Part shown: positions 54,733 to 63,554 of the stretch, piece by piece | Numbering within the stretch: the stretch's first letter is position 1 | Layout: each line of letters opens with the position of its first letter | DNA from: Paraburkholderia antibiotica | Lineage (GTDB): Bacteria > Pseudomonadota > Gammaproteobacteria > Burkholderiales > Burkholderiaceae | Assembly (NCBI RefSeq): GCF_012927125.1 | Contig: NZ_JABBFZ010000002.1 | Location: 1 to 64,000, forward strand | Length of the DNA stretch: 64,000 nt | Direction of reading: 5' to 3' | Position numbers and translations under genes: made by a program | The notes under the pieces: model-generated | What the model was told of the DNA's origin: nothing | Databases searched by the model: none | What the model saw: only the letters and a program-made list of their open reading frames with translations

Positions 54733-56736
54733 ATGGAGCACGCCTACATCCACCTTCTGCATCTGCTCGCCGGCCACTCGACGTGGATGCTCGCGATCGT
54801 GTTCCTCGCGGCCTTCCTCGAAGCGATCGCGGTCATCGGCACCTTCATCCCCGGCAGCACCGCGATGTTCCTCGCCGGCGCGCTGACCGGCACCGGTTCG
54901 CTCAGTCTCGGCTGGGTCTTCTTCTGGGCGATCCTCGGCGCGGTCGCCGGCGACGGCATGAGCTTCTGGATCGGCGAGCGCTACAAGGATCGCATCGTTC
55001 ATCTGTGGCCCTTCCGCACCCACCCCGAGGTGCTCGACGCGGGCCAGCGCTTCTTCGTCAAACATGGCGCGAAGAGCGTCGTGCTCGCACGCTTCATCGG
55101 TCCGTTACGCGCGATCGTGCCGGTCGTCGCGGGCATGATGGGCATGTCGCCGCTGCGCTTCTACGCGATCAACCTGCTGTCCGCGCTGCTGTGGGCCCCC
55201 GCGCACATCCTGCCCGGCGTCGTGTTCGGCGCATCGGTGCTGCTCGCGGGCGCGGTATCGTTCCGGCTCGTCGTGATCCTCGCGATGCTGGTGTGCATCG
55301 TCTGGCTGAGCTTTCGCGGCGCCGGCTTTCTGGTGTCGCACGCGAACGCCTGGTCGAGTTCGGTCGGCCGTCATCTCGGCAGCTGGGCATGCCGCCATCC
55401 GGGTCCGCTCGGCCGCGTCGCGCGCAGGATGCTCGACCCCGACACGCCGGACGCGACCAACATCCTCGTCACGTCGCTGATCGTGCTGGTGGCCGGCGCG
55501 CTGTTTTTCGGCGTCCTCGAGGATGTGGTCAGCGGCGACCCGTTGACCACCGTCGACCTGTCCGTCTATCACTTCCTGCAATCGGTGCGCACGCCGTGGG
55601 GCGACACCGTGCTCGCGAGTCTCGCGACGCTCGGCAGCGGCATCACGCTGACCGTGCTGATCGTGACAGTCGCGCTGTGGATGGTGTGGGAGCGGCGCTG
55701 GCGCACGATCGGCTACTGGCTCGCGGCGGTCGCGTTCTCGCAGTTGCTGATCCTCGGCCTGCAACTCGCGATGCGCCGCGCGCCGCCCAACGAACTGCTG
55801 ACGAGTCATTACGTATTCCCAAGCAATCACGTCGCCGCGACGGTGATCGTCTACGGCTTCCTCGCGTTCCTGCTCGCGCGCCGGGTCGGCAAGCTCGAGG
55901 GCGTGCTGGTGGCGGGCGCGAGCACCATCGTCGTGATCGTGGTGGCGCTCGCGGGCGTCTACTTCGGACGCTACTGGGTGTCCGACGCGATCGGCGGCGC
56001 GGCGCTCGCCTACGCGTGGGTCGCGATCGTCGCCCTGACCGCGATCTGGCGGCATCCGCAACCGCCGCCGCCGCGCCGCTTCATGCCGCTCGTCGTGCTG
56101 GCGGTGGTGGTGCTCAGCGTCGGCGCACAGCTCGGCCTCGCGCTGCCGACGCCGCCCGACAACGCGCCGCCGCAGCAGCCGGTACTGTTCACGCAGGCGC
56201 AATGGCAAAGCTCCGAATGGCGGCGTCTGCCCTGCTACCGCTCCGACATGGGCGGCGATCACAAGGAGCCGCTGACGCTGCAATGGGTCTCGCAGCCCGC
56301 CTCGATTCGCGAGCAGTTGCGCGCGCAGGGCTGGGTCGAGGGCACCGATGTGTCCGCGCACAGCCTGCTGTCGCTGGCGTCGCCGGATGTCGCCGCGGTG
56401 TCGCTGCCGGTGCTGCCGAAGCTCAACAACGGCGTGCCGTCGTCGCTGGTCTTCATGCGGCCCGGCGACTCGCGCGACGAGCGTTACGTGCTGCGCTTCT
56501 GGCCGAGCGGTTATGCGGTCGACAACGGCAGCTCGGCCACGCCGCTGTGGGTCGGCGCATTCGCGCACGAACGGCTGACACGGCCGTCGTGGCCGCTGAA
56601 CATTCTGCGCATCGACCGGCAGACGAGTCCGCTCGACGTGCGCGCCAAGGCGGGCGCCGGACTCCACGCGACGATCGTCGCGGAGGTCGACTGTCATGGC
56701 GTGCCGGTATCGCTGCTGGTGTCGCCGATGGATTGA
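54733..56736 (+). CDS. DedA-PAP2-LssY fusion membrane protein
   Basis: A 667-residue three-part protein. (1) DedA/SNARE-associated domain, about 20-190 (FIPGSTAMFLAGALTGTG, GDGMSFWIGERY, ARFIGPLRAIVPVVAGMMGM). (2) PAP2 phosphatase, about 240-440: PSNHVAATV stands for the PSGH motif and YFGRYWVSDAIGG for motif 3, where the usual histidine is Tyr/Trp. (3) LssY-like C-terminal domain, about 470-667. DedA proteins flip lipids; PAP2 enzymes dephosphorylate lipid phosphates. Long fusions of this order occur in Proteobacteria. Confidence 0.9.
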   Translation: MEHAYIHLLHLLAGHSTWMLAIVFLAAFLEAIAVIGTFIPGSTAMFLAGALTGTGSLSLGWVFFWAILGAVAGDGMSFWIGERYKDRIVHLWPFRTHPEVLDAGQRFFVKHGAKSVVLARFIGPLRAIVPVVAGMMGMSPLRFYAINLLSALLWAPAHILPGVVFGASVLLAGAVSFRLVVILAMLVCIVWLSFRGAGFLVSHANAWSSSVGRHLGSWACRHPGPLGRVARRMLDPDTPDATNILVTSLIVLVAGALFFGVLEDVVSGDPLTTVDLSVYHFLQSVRTPWGDTVLASLATLGSGITLTVLIVTVALWMVWERRWRTIGYWLAAVAFSQLLILGLQLAMRRAPPNELLTSHYVFPSNHVAATVIVYGFLAFLLARRVGKLEGVLVAGASTIVVIVVALAGVYFGRYWVSDAIGGAALAYAWVAIVALTAIWRHPQPPPPRRFMPLVVLAVVVLSVGAQLGLALPTPPDNAPPQQPVLFTQAQWQSSEWRRLPCYRSDMGGDHKEPLTLQWVSQPASIREQLRAQGWVEGTDVSAHSLLSLASPDVAAVSLPVLPKLNNGVPSSLVFMRPGDSRDERYVLRFWPSGYAVDNGSSATPLWVGAFAHERLTRPSWPLNILRIDRQTSPLDVRAKAGAGLHATIVAEVDCHGVPVSLLVSPMD

Positions 56737-57248
56737 GCGCGGATGCGCCCGCGGTTTGCCCGTTCGCCCTTGCCCTTCCTCCGCCGCGTCGCTCAGACGA
56801 ACCGCCGCGCGCCGCCCCCCAAACAGCCACTCGATGACTTCGCAACGAGATTCGCGCGCAGCGAATCGAATTCCACCACCGCAATCCGGGAAATCGTCAT
56901 ACGGGAAATGACTTATGCGACTACGCGCGCTATTCCCAGTCCGAGCCGCGTTCACGCATTGCCGTTTAATTCCCCGTTGCGCCAATGCAACGAAGAAGCG
57001 CCATTAGCGCTCGTTTGCCTCGCTATTTCCCCTCATTACGCCGCTAATTCCAGCGCTCATTCTTTTTTCCCTCGTGCAATTCGCGATGGCCTGGCAGAAT
57101 GAACGCAATCTGCGCATAACCAGATGAACAGAACCGGCATACGACACCGTTCCTTTAATGAAACACACCGGCCCTAATATTTTGCTCAATTAACGCTTTG
57201 ACGTTATCTTCTCGTTGCGACCTGAATTCGTAGATTAATAGGAGCTCC
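56737..57248. other. gene-free stretch upstream of phospholipase A gene
   Basis: About 510 bases; the last 200 are AT-richer than the chromosome average and should hold the promoter. No -10/-35 pair with good spacing could be fixed. Nothing else recognised. Confidence 0.45.
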
Positions 57249-57250
57249 GT

Positions 57251-58639
57251 GTGCGGAATCGATTGATGTCTCGCGTAACGAAAGACCGCCAGTCCGCAGC
57301 AAGCAGCCACCGCTCGCGTGTTTCCAGCTTAGCCTCCTTATCTACCCGCCCGTTGTCGCGACTGCTGCCGGGCCTGTCGGTCTGCATCAGCGCGCTGGTG
57401 CTCGGCGGCTATTCTGCCGGCAGCATGGCCGGCGTTTCCGTCCTGAGTCCACCGCGCGAAGCGCTGTCGAGCACGCCGCTCGAAGTGACGGTCGTCTATG
57501 CCGGCGATCAACCCGGCGGCACCGAAGTAGACGTGCCGGCACAATTGACCATCGCGATCAGTAATCCCGACCGCATTCCGAGTCCGCTGGCACTCACGCG
57601 CGAAAGCGGCGCGCCCGATCATCTGAAGCTCGGCGCGGGCGAACTGAAGGCCGTGCGCTATGTCGGCGCCTGGCCGGAATGGGCACGCGGCGCAATGAAG
57701 ATCGACGTGCCGAATCTCGACGTGTCGCCTTCTTTCGTACTGCTCACGCGTCCCGACAAGAACTCGGCGCTCGCCTCGGCCGAGGGCGCGCCGGGCGTTG
57801 CGGCGGCGGCAGGCGCGGGTAGTGGTACTGGCGTAAGCGCGGCCGATGCATCGTCGACGAATCTGATCGCATCGTCGCCGGCGCCGTCGCGACAAAATGC
57901 CCCGACGCCGGAACTCAATAACTTCTTCAGCCGCTTCTCCGCTTACCAGCCGATGTATTTCGCCGACGGCTCGAATGGCGAGAACCTCGCGAAATTCCAG
58001 CTGAGTTTCAAGTTCCGTCTCGTCACGCCGGACGATCCGCGCTCGCGCGGCTTCGCGGACAATCTGTACTTCGCCTATACGCAAACCTCGTTGTGGGATC
58101 TCGGTGAGTACTCCGCACCGTTCCGCGATACCAGCTACATGCCGTCGCTGCTCTATTACCTCGAAGACACCGGCTGGAAAAGCAAGTGGTGGAGCAAGAT
58201 GGGTTTGATGGCCGGCTACGAACACGAATCGAATGGACGTGACGGCCCGGAATCGCGCGGCATCGATATTTTCTTCGTCAAGCCGATCTGGGATTTCGGC
58301 GACCTCAACGGCAATCACCTGACCGTCGCGCCGAAGGTTTATTACTATGCGCATATTGCCGGCGAGAACCACGACATCGCCGACTATCGCGGCTATATGG
58401 ACCTGCTGCTCAAATACGGCAGCACCGACGGCTGGCAACTCTCGACGACGCTGCGCAAGGGGATGAAAGGCGGCAAAGGCAGTATCGATACGCAGTTCAC
58501 CTATCCATTGGCCAAGCTGATCAGTAGCCGCTGGGGCGGCTTCCTGTGGGTCGGCTTCTTCACCGGATATGGAGAAGACCTTCTCGACTACAACCAGCAC
58601 CGCTGGATTGCACGAATCGGCTATAGCATTACGCGCTGA
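57251..58639 (+). CDS. outer-membrane phospholipase A (OMPLA/PldA family)
   Basis: A 462-residue protein. The signal region (about 35-62) is preceded by an unusually long basic start. An N-terminal extension to about residue 225 contains an immunoglobulin-like part and an Ala/Ser-rich linker. The C-terminal barrel has the OMPLA active site pattern YEHESNGRDGPESRGID, giving His and Ser of the His-Ser-Asn triad, and ends IARIGYSITR. GTG start at 57251 with AGGAG seven bases upstream. It hydrolyses phospholipids in the outer leaflet when the membrane is disturbed. Confidence 0.9.
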   Translation: MRNRLMSRVTKDRQSAASSHRSRVSSLASLSTRPLSRLLPGLSVCISALVLGGYSAGSMAGVSVLSPPREALSSTPLEVTVVYAGDQPGGTEVDVPAQLTIAISNPDRIPSPLALTRESGAPDHLKLGAGELKAVRYVGAWPEWARGAMKIDVPNLDVSPSFVLLTRPDKNSALASAEGAPGVAAAAGAGSGTGVSAADASSTNLIASSPAPSRQNAPTPELNNFFSRFSAYQPMYFADGSNGENLAKFQLSFKFRLVTPDDPRSRGFADNLYFAYTQTSLWDLGEYSAPFRDTSYMPSLLYYLEDTGWKSKWWSKMGLMAGYEHESNGRDGPESRGIDIFFVKPIWDFGDLNGNHLTVAPKVYYYAHIAGENHDIADYRGYMDLLLKYGSTDGWQLSTTLRKGMKGGKGSIDTQFTYPLAKLISSRWGGFLWVGFFTGYGEDLLDYNQHRWIARIGYSITR

Positions 58640-58665
58640 TTCGAAGTTCTCCTGCCATGCAAGCA

Positions 58666-58698
58666 AAGGGCCGCTCGCCGACACGCGAGCGGCCCTTT
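58666..58698 (+). terminator. rho-independent terminator after phospholipase A
   Basis: GGGCCGCTCGC-CGACAC-GCGAGCGGCCC, an eleven-pair perfect stem, followed by TTTT, 27 bases after the stop codon. Confidence 0.92.
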
Positions 58699-59053
58699 TA
58701 ACGATTTGAACGGACTCGCAACGAAGCGCGGTCACGTTTCGAATATCTCCAAAGCTCTGTCGAAGCTCTATCGGACACGCATCCGAAGCTTGCCTGGAAG
58801 CTTTCCCGGAAGTTCTTCCAAAGTTCTCCCAGAACTTCAATCAAGGCTTTTGCCGGCATCATTTACGCCTCACTCACGCCGCCCCCCCTCTCCTCCCGCC
58901 ATCTCCCCTCTCTTAAACAGCCGGTGAATTCTGTGTGCACGAACAGACGGGCACACTGGCGCGGTTTTCTCTAGAGTTGAAGGTGCCGGTCAATCCGGAC
59001 TGGCCACGCCACGCTGACTTTTCCAGCGTCATTCCAGAACCAGGGAAAAACCA
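58699..59053. other. upstream region of the reductase/sensor-kinase operon
   Basis: About 355 bases without a gene. Several GAAGTT/AACTTC and AAGCTT motifs cluster at about 58755-58845. The start codon at 59054 is preceded by CCAGGGAAAAACC, a modest ribosome-binding site. A promoter probably lies at about 58930-59000 but could not be fixed. Confidence 0.4.
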
Positions 59054-60289
59054 ATGAAAACTTCTCTCCTCCAGGATGTGTCGACCGTTTCAAACGAGTC
59101 ACCCCGTCTTTTCACCCATTCGAATAACGCTCCCCTCACGCTCAAACACGAAATTCTGCCGGAACAGATCCGCGATAACCTGCCCGCCCGCCAGGGCGGC
59201 GTCGGCTTCCTGTTCCATGCCACCGACTGGGAAACCCTTTCATTTTCTTTTCACAACGTACGCCAGCGCGACGAATCGTTCGAAGAGGAGTTGTGGAATA
59301 CCAAGCCCTTTATCGCGTCGCCGATCTTTTCGGGATCGCAGGTCATCGGTGCCAATATCGCCTGCCCGGTGCCGCTCGAAATGTGGCTCGGCAGTCCGCG
59401 CGGCATCAAGCGCTTTCGCGAAACGCAATTCTTTCCGGCGCTCGAACTTGCACGAAAAGCGGGCTTGAACATGGTCGCGATGGGTGCATCGACACCTTAT
59501 GCGTGCAACTACGGCGCGCTGCCGCGGCCGGTCAAGCCGCCTCACATCACGACCGGCCACGCGGCCACCGCGGCAATGCTCAAGGACTGGGCGATGCACT
59601 GCTGCGAGCGGCTCGACCTCGAATTCGGCAACACGAAACTCGCGCTGTTCGGCGCGGCCGGGCGGCTCGGCACGACGGTATCGAAGTACCTGCTCTATAA
59701 GGACGCGCCGAAAGAACTGGTGCTGATCGATCTGCCGGACAAGATCAACCTGCTCGTCGATCAGGCGAAGGAGCTGCTCGCGTCGGATCTGCTCGGCAAA
59801 TCGAAGGTGTCGGTGCATACGTTCAGCCCGGACACGCCGCTGCCGCAATTCGACGGCGCGATTCTCGCGAGCAGCACGAGCGTGCCCTACCTCACCGCCG
59901 CCGATCTCAAACGCGCGCAATTCTGGATCGACGATTCGCATCCGCGCGCGGCGAGCGTCGAAGCCGAACTCGCGTCGCGCGGTCATACGCTCTATATTGA
60001 ATGCTTCGCGCGCGGCCCCGCCGGACTCGACACCGCGTTCCCATTCCGGCTGCCATCCACGCGCGACTGCTACACCTGCTTTGCCGAAGGCTATTCGGCG
60101 TGGCACGAAGGCATCGCATCCGATTTCATTATCGGCAGTCCGCCTGTATGGTCCGTCTCTTATACTCATGGTCTCCTGAAGAAGTACGGATTTTCGGTCG
60201 GGCCATTCCACGGCAAGAACGGCGATGCAATCGGCATCGAAGGACTGGAAATGCAGCAATCCAATACGCATGAATTGATGGGGTCCTGA
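59054..60289 (+). CDS. long-chain acyl-ACP reductase (AAR)-like Rossmann protein
   Basis: A 411-residue soluble protein that I relate to cyanobacterial acyl-ACP reductase. Matches: ITTGHAATAAM (about 165-175, versus FTTGNTHTA), nucleotide-binding FGAAGRLGTTVSKYLL (199-214, versus GATGDIGS), and CFAEGYSAWHEG (342-353) in which Cys342 lines up with the catalytic cysteine of the conserved CFAE motif. AAR makes fatty aldehydes from acyl-ACP with NADPH. A C-terminal extension of about 55 residues is unusual. It lies 16 bases before a CqsS-like sensor kinase, so a role in making an acyl-derived signal is likely (inference). Confidence 0.72.
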   Translation: MKTSLLQDVSTVSNESPRLFTHSNNAPLTLKHEILPEQIRDNLPARQGGVGFLFHATDWETLSFSFHNVRQRDESFEEELWNTKPFIASPIFSGSQVIGANIACPVPLEMWLGSPRGIKRFRETQFFPALELARKAGLNMVAMGASTPYACNYGALPRPVKPPHITTGHAATAAMLKDWAMHCCERLDLEFGNTKLALFGAAGRLGTTVSKYLLYKDAPKELVLIDLPDKINLLVDQAKELLASDLLGKSKVSVHTFSPDTPLPQFDGAILASSTSVPYLTAADLKRAQFWIDDSHPRAASVEAELASRGHTLYIECFARGPAGLDTAFPFRLPSTRDCYTCFAEGYSAWHEGIASDFIIGSPPVWSVSYTHGLLKKYGFSVGPFHGKNGDAIGIEGLEMQQSNTHELMGS

Positions 60290-60305
60290 TGAAAACGGAG
60301 GCCTG

Positions 60306-62900
60306 ATGGCGATATCGCGCGACACGATGCGGGATATGCTGGAACGAAGCAGGTTTGCGATTCGATGGGGAGGCGCACTCGGCCTCCTGTGTCACCCCAT
60401 CTATTTCGTCGTGTGGACCTACGTTCTGCCGCAGCCTTACGACAATCTGCTGCTCCGCCTCAGTGCGGCGGCGCTGTGCATTCCGCTGCTGTTCCAGGCG
60501 CGCTGGCCGAAACGCTACAACCACTATCTGCTGATCTACTGGCATTGCTGCCTGATCTACGTGCTGCCGTTCGTCTGCACGTTCCTCACCGTCAGAAACG
60601 GTTTCTCCACGATGTGGATGATGACCGAGGTGATGATGATCTTCATCCTCGCGCTGTGTATCGACAACCCGTTGCTGTTGATGGGCTGCATCGGCATCGG
60701 CGTGTTTTCCGGCGGCTTCGCCGCGGTGCTCAGTTCGCCGATGCCGATCGTGCTCAGCGCGGAAGACAAGGCGAATCTCGCGCTGCTGCCGGTGGTCGTG
60801 TTGTGCAGCATGGCGTTCAGTCACGCGATCAGCAAGGGCCGCATCTTCGTGGAAAAGAACCGCGCGCTGCAGGCGCTCGCGGGCTCCATCGCGCACGAGA
60901 TGCGCAATCCGCTGAGCCAGTTGCGGCACGTGCTCGACCGCGTCGAGGAAGCGCTGCCCGCGGTCACCGAACCGGGCGAAGCGCCCACACTGACGCAGGG
61001 CACCGCGTCGCTGCTGTACAACCACGTCGCCCAGGGGCAACTGTCGATCGAGCGCGGGCTGCGCATCATCGCGATGACGCTCGACGAAGTCAGCGCCAAA
61101 TCGATCCGCGCCGACAGCCTCGGCTATCTGCATGCGGCGGCGGCCACCCGCAAGGCGCTCGACGAATACGGCTTCGAGAGCGACAAGGAACGCCTGAAGG
61201 TGAACCTCGTCGTCAAACAGGACTTCGTGTTCAGGGGCGACGAAACGGTCTATCTTTTCACGCTGTTCAATCTGATCAAGAACGCGCTCTATCACATCGC
61301 CGCGTATCCGCAGGCCACGCTCACGCTGACCGTCGATCGCGACACGGTGAGCGTGCGCGACACCGGTCCGGGCGTCGCGCCCGAGATCGTCCAGCATCTG
61401 TTCGAGCCGTTTCGCACCGCCGGCAATTCGGGCGGCACGGGGCTCGGGCTCGCGTATTGCCAACGCGCGATGCGCGCATTCGGCGGCGGCATCGGCTGCC
61501 AGTCGGAACTCGGCAAGTTCACCGAATTCACGCTGCGCTTTCCGCCCGTCTCGGCCGATGAAGTCGTGCAGCACGAGCGCCGCCTGTTCGAACGCGCGAT
61601 GCCCGCGTTCAAGGGCAAACGCGTGCTCGTGGTCGACGACGACGATACGTTGCGCGCCCGCACCCGGCGCGTGCTGACCAAGGCCGGCGCCTACGTGAGC
61701 GAGGCCGCGAGCGGCGAACTCGCGCTCGCGGCGCTGCGGCGCGCGGTGTCTTACGACCTCGTGCTGATGGACATCAGCATGCCGGAGATGGACGGCTACG
61801 CGACCACCGAGCGCATCCGCGCGGACCGTGAAGGCCAGAACCGCAACGTGCTGATCGTCGCCTATACCGCCGAGCCCGGCAACGCGGTGCGGCTGCGCGC
61901 GCGGCGCGCCGGCATGGACGAGATCATCAGCAAGGGCTCGAACGTGCAGGACCTGATTACCTCGGTGCAGGCGCTGTTCGAAAACGGCGCGCGGCACGAT
62001 GAGGACGAGCAACGCGACGGTTTCGTCGGCAAGACGATCGTCATCGCCGACGACGACACCTACAGCCGGCTCGTCGCGAAGACCTATCTGGAGCGGCGCG
62101 GCGCGACCGTGCTCGAAGCCGAGCACGGCCAGGCGGTGCTGGCGAAACTGCGCGAAGACGGCTTCATCGCCGCGATCCTGATGGACATGAACATGCCGGG
62201 CATGAGCGGCATCGAGACGACGAAAGCGATCCGCGCCCGCGCCGATGCCTACTCGACGGTACCGATCGTCGCGCTCACCAGTCATTCGGATACCGAAGCA
62301 GTGCAGGCCTGCCTCGCCGCCGGGATGAACGAGGTGATGGTGAAGCCGGTGCAGCCCGGCTCGCTGTACGCGTGTCTGGCGCGGCAGTTCGGCATGCGGG
62401 CACCGACAGTAGAGCGCGCGACGGCGCAAACGGGCGCGACGGCCGGCGCCGGCCTGTTCGAGCAGACGGATTTCGCGCTGACGCCGGTCGCGTTGACGAC
62501 TCCGGCCGCAGATGCCGCGATCGCGGAAGACAACCTGCTCGACACGAAACACCTCGAGGAGCTGGCCTCGCTCGATCTGCTCGACGAATCGTTCGTCAAT
62601 GGTATCGAACAGATCCGCTCGCTGACGACGCGACTCGAGGCCCACCGCGCGGCCGCCGACATCAAGTCGACCCACACGACCTTGCACGCGCTGCTCGGCG
62701 TGAGCGGCTACCTCGGTGCAAAGTCGCTGCACGGCTTCGCGCGGCAGATCTATCCGCGCGTGATCGCCGGCGAATGGCCGCTGGAAGCCGACTGGCTCGC
62801 GCAGATCCGCTCGCTCAGTACGCGCTCGACCGACGCGCTGCTGCGCTATCACGCGGGGGCGAAGGGGCGGCGCGCGCATCGGAACGCGGTCAACGACTGA
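60306..62900 (+). CDS. CqsS/LqsS-like hybrid sensor kinase with two receivers and an HPt-like end
   Basis: An 864-residue membrane kinase. Six helices (about 20-175) resemble the Vibrio CqsS sensor: LGLLCHPIYFVVWTYVLPQ, then PYDNLLLRLSAAAL and WMMTEVMMIFILAL. H-box GSIAHEMRNPLSQ (His197), N-box FNLIKNALYH, G-boxes DTGPGV and GGTGLGLAY (352-381). First receiver about 438-560 (Asp489, KGS instead of KP near 543); second receiver about 575-692 (Asp627, VMVKP). C-terminal HPt-like module about 745-850 with HTTLHALLGVSGYLGA. CqsS and LqsS sense alpha-hydroxyketones. Double receiver plus HPt means a full relay in one chain. Confidence 0.85.
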   Translation: MAISRDTMRDMLERSRFAIRWGGALGLLCHPIYFVVWTYVLPQPYDNLLLRLSAAALCIPLLFQARWPKRYNHYLLIYWHCCLIYVLPFVCTFLTVRNGFSTMWMMTEVMMIFILALCIDNPLLLMGCIGIGVFSGGFAAVLSSPMPIVLSAEDKANLALLPVVVLCSMAFSHAISKGRIFVEKNRALQALAGSIAHEMRNPLSQLRHVLDRVEEALPAVTEPGEAPTLTQGTASLLYNHVAQGQLSIERGLRIIAMTLDEVSAKSIRADSLGYLHAAAATRKALDEYGFESDKERLKVNLVVKQDFVFRGDETVYLFTLFNLIKNALYHIAAYPQATLTLTVDRDTVSVRDTGPGVAPEIVQHLFEPFRTAGNSGGTGLGLAYCQRAMRAFGGGIGCQSELGKFTEFTLRFPPVSADEVVQHERRLFERAMPAFKGKRVLVVDDDDTLRARTRRVLTKAGAYVSEAASGELALAALRRAVSYDLVLMDISMPEMDGYATTERIRADREGQNRNVLIVAYTAEPGNAVRLRARRAGMDEIISKGSNVQDLITSVQALFENGARHDEDEQRDGFVGKTIVIADDDTYSRLVAKTYLERRGATVLEAEHGQAVLAKLREDGFIAAILMDMNMPGMSGIETTKAIRARADAYSTVPIVALTSHSDTEAVQACLAAGMNEVMVKPVQPGSLYACLARQFGMRAPTVERATAQTGATAGAGLFEQTDFALTPVALTTPAADAAIAEDNLLDTKHLEELASLDLLDESFVNGIEQIRSLTTRLEAHRAAADIKSTHTTLHALLGVSGYLGAKSLHGFARQIYPRVIAGEWPLEADWLAQIRSLSTRSTDALLRYHAGAKGRRAHRNAVND

Positions 62901-63062
62901 GCCGCGCGATGGGCGTGATGCGCGCAACGGACGCGCTTCGCGTCCGGCGAACTGCTGCGTTGCGACTGCTGCAATGCATGCGCGCAACAGCCGCAACCGC
63001 ACCCACACGCGCCCGATTGCGGCCGCGCAGCCCTATCCCCCATTCCCAGTAGTGCTTTCGTC

Positions 63063-63084
63063 TATATCGTTAAATTCCGATATA
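63063..63084. promoter_or_regulatory. inverted repeat, candidate ArsR-family operator
   Basis: TATATCG-TTAAATTC-CGATATA, a perfect 7-8-7 inverted repeat in an AT-rich island 85 bases before the ArsR-type gene. Size and position fit an autoregulated operator overlapping the promoter. Confidence 0.6.
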
Positions 63085-63168
63085 TGATTCGTTCCGTAGC
63101 GATGCATTCGCGCGGGCGCTTCAAGGCGTGCCGCGCGCCGGTAGTCGAATCACCTTGAAACCATCCCA

Positions 63169-63471
63169 ATGACGCCCGATTTCGACGCGATCCACAAAGC
63201 GCTGGCCAACCCGGTACGCCGGGAGATTCTCGGCTGGCTGCGCGAGCCGCAGCTGCATTTCGCCGACCAGGATCTGCCGCTCGACCACGGCGTGTGCGCG
63301 GGCAAGATCGACGCGCGCTGCGGTCTGTCGCAGTCCACCGTGTCGGCGCACCTCGCAGCCTTGCAGCGCGCGGGGCTCGTCACGTCGAAACGGATCGGCC
63401 AATGGGTGTTTTTCAAGCGCAACGAGCCCGTCATTCAGGCGTTCCTCGAACACATGAACACGAAGCTCTGA
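63169..63471 (+). CDS. ArsR-family winged-helix regulator
   Basis: A 100-residue DNA-binding protein: ALANPVRREILGWLRE at the start, recognition helix region CGLSQSTVSAHLAALQRAGL and wing VTSKRIGQWVFFKRNE. It has cysteines at VCAG and RCGL but no classical metal-binding motif. Upstream of and in line with an Old Yellow Enzyme reductase gene (84-base gap), which it probably represses until an electrophile appears. Confidence 0.9.
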   Translation: MTPDFDAIHKALANPVRREILGWLREPQLHFADQDLPLDHGVCAGKIDARCGLSQSTVSAHLAALQRAGLVTSKRIGQWVFFKRNEPVIQAFLEHMNTKL

Positions 63472-63554
63472 GCCCGCATTCGCATCGCCGCGCTTCCTTT
63501 TTCACGCAGTCTTTCAAGGCCCCGGGCCATGCCCGCCGCCAAAGGTGAACTCTC

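Noticed and set aside
60129-63008. A long minus-strand frame opposite the reductase/kinase operon
   Set aside because: Arg/His/Gln-rich shadow of genes with clear domain motifs on the plus strand.
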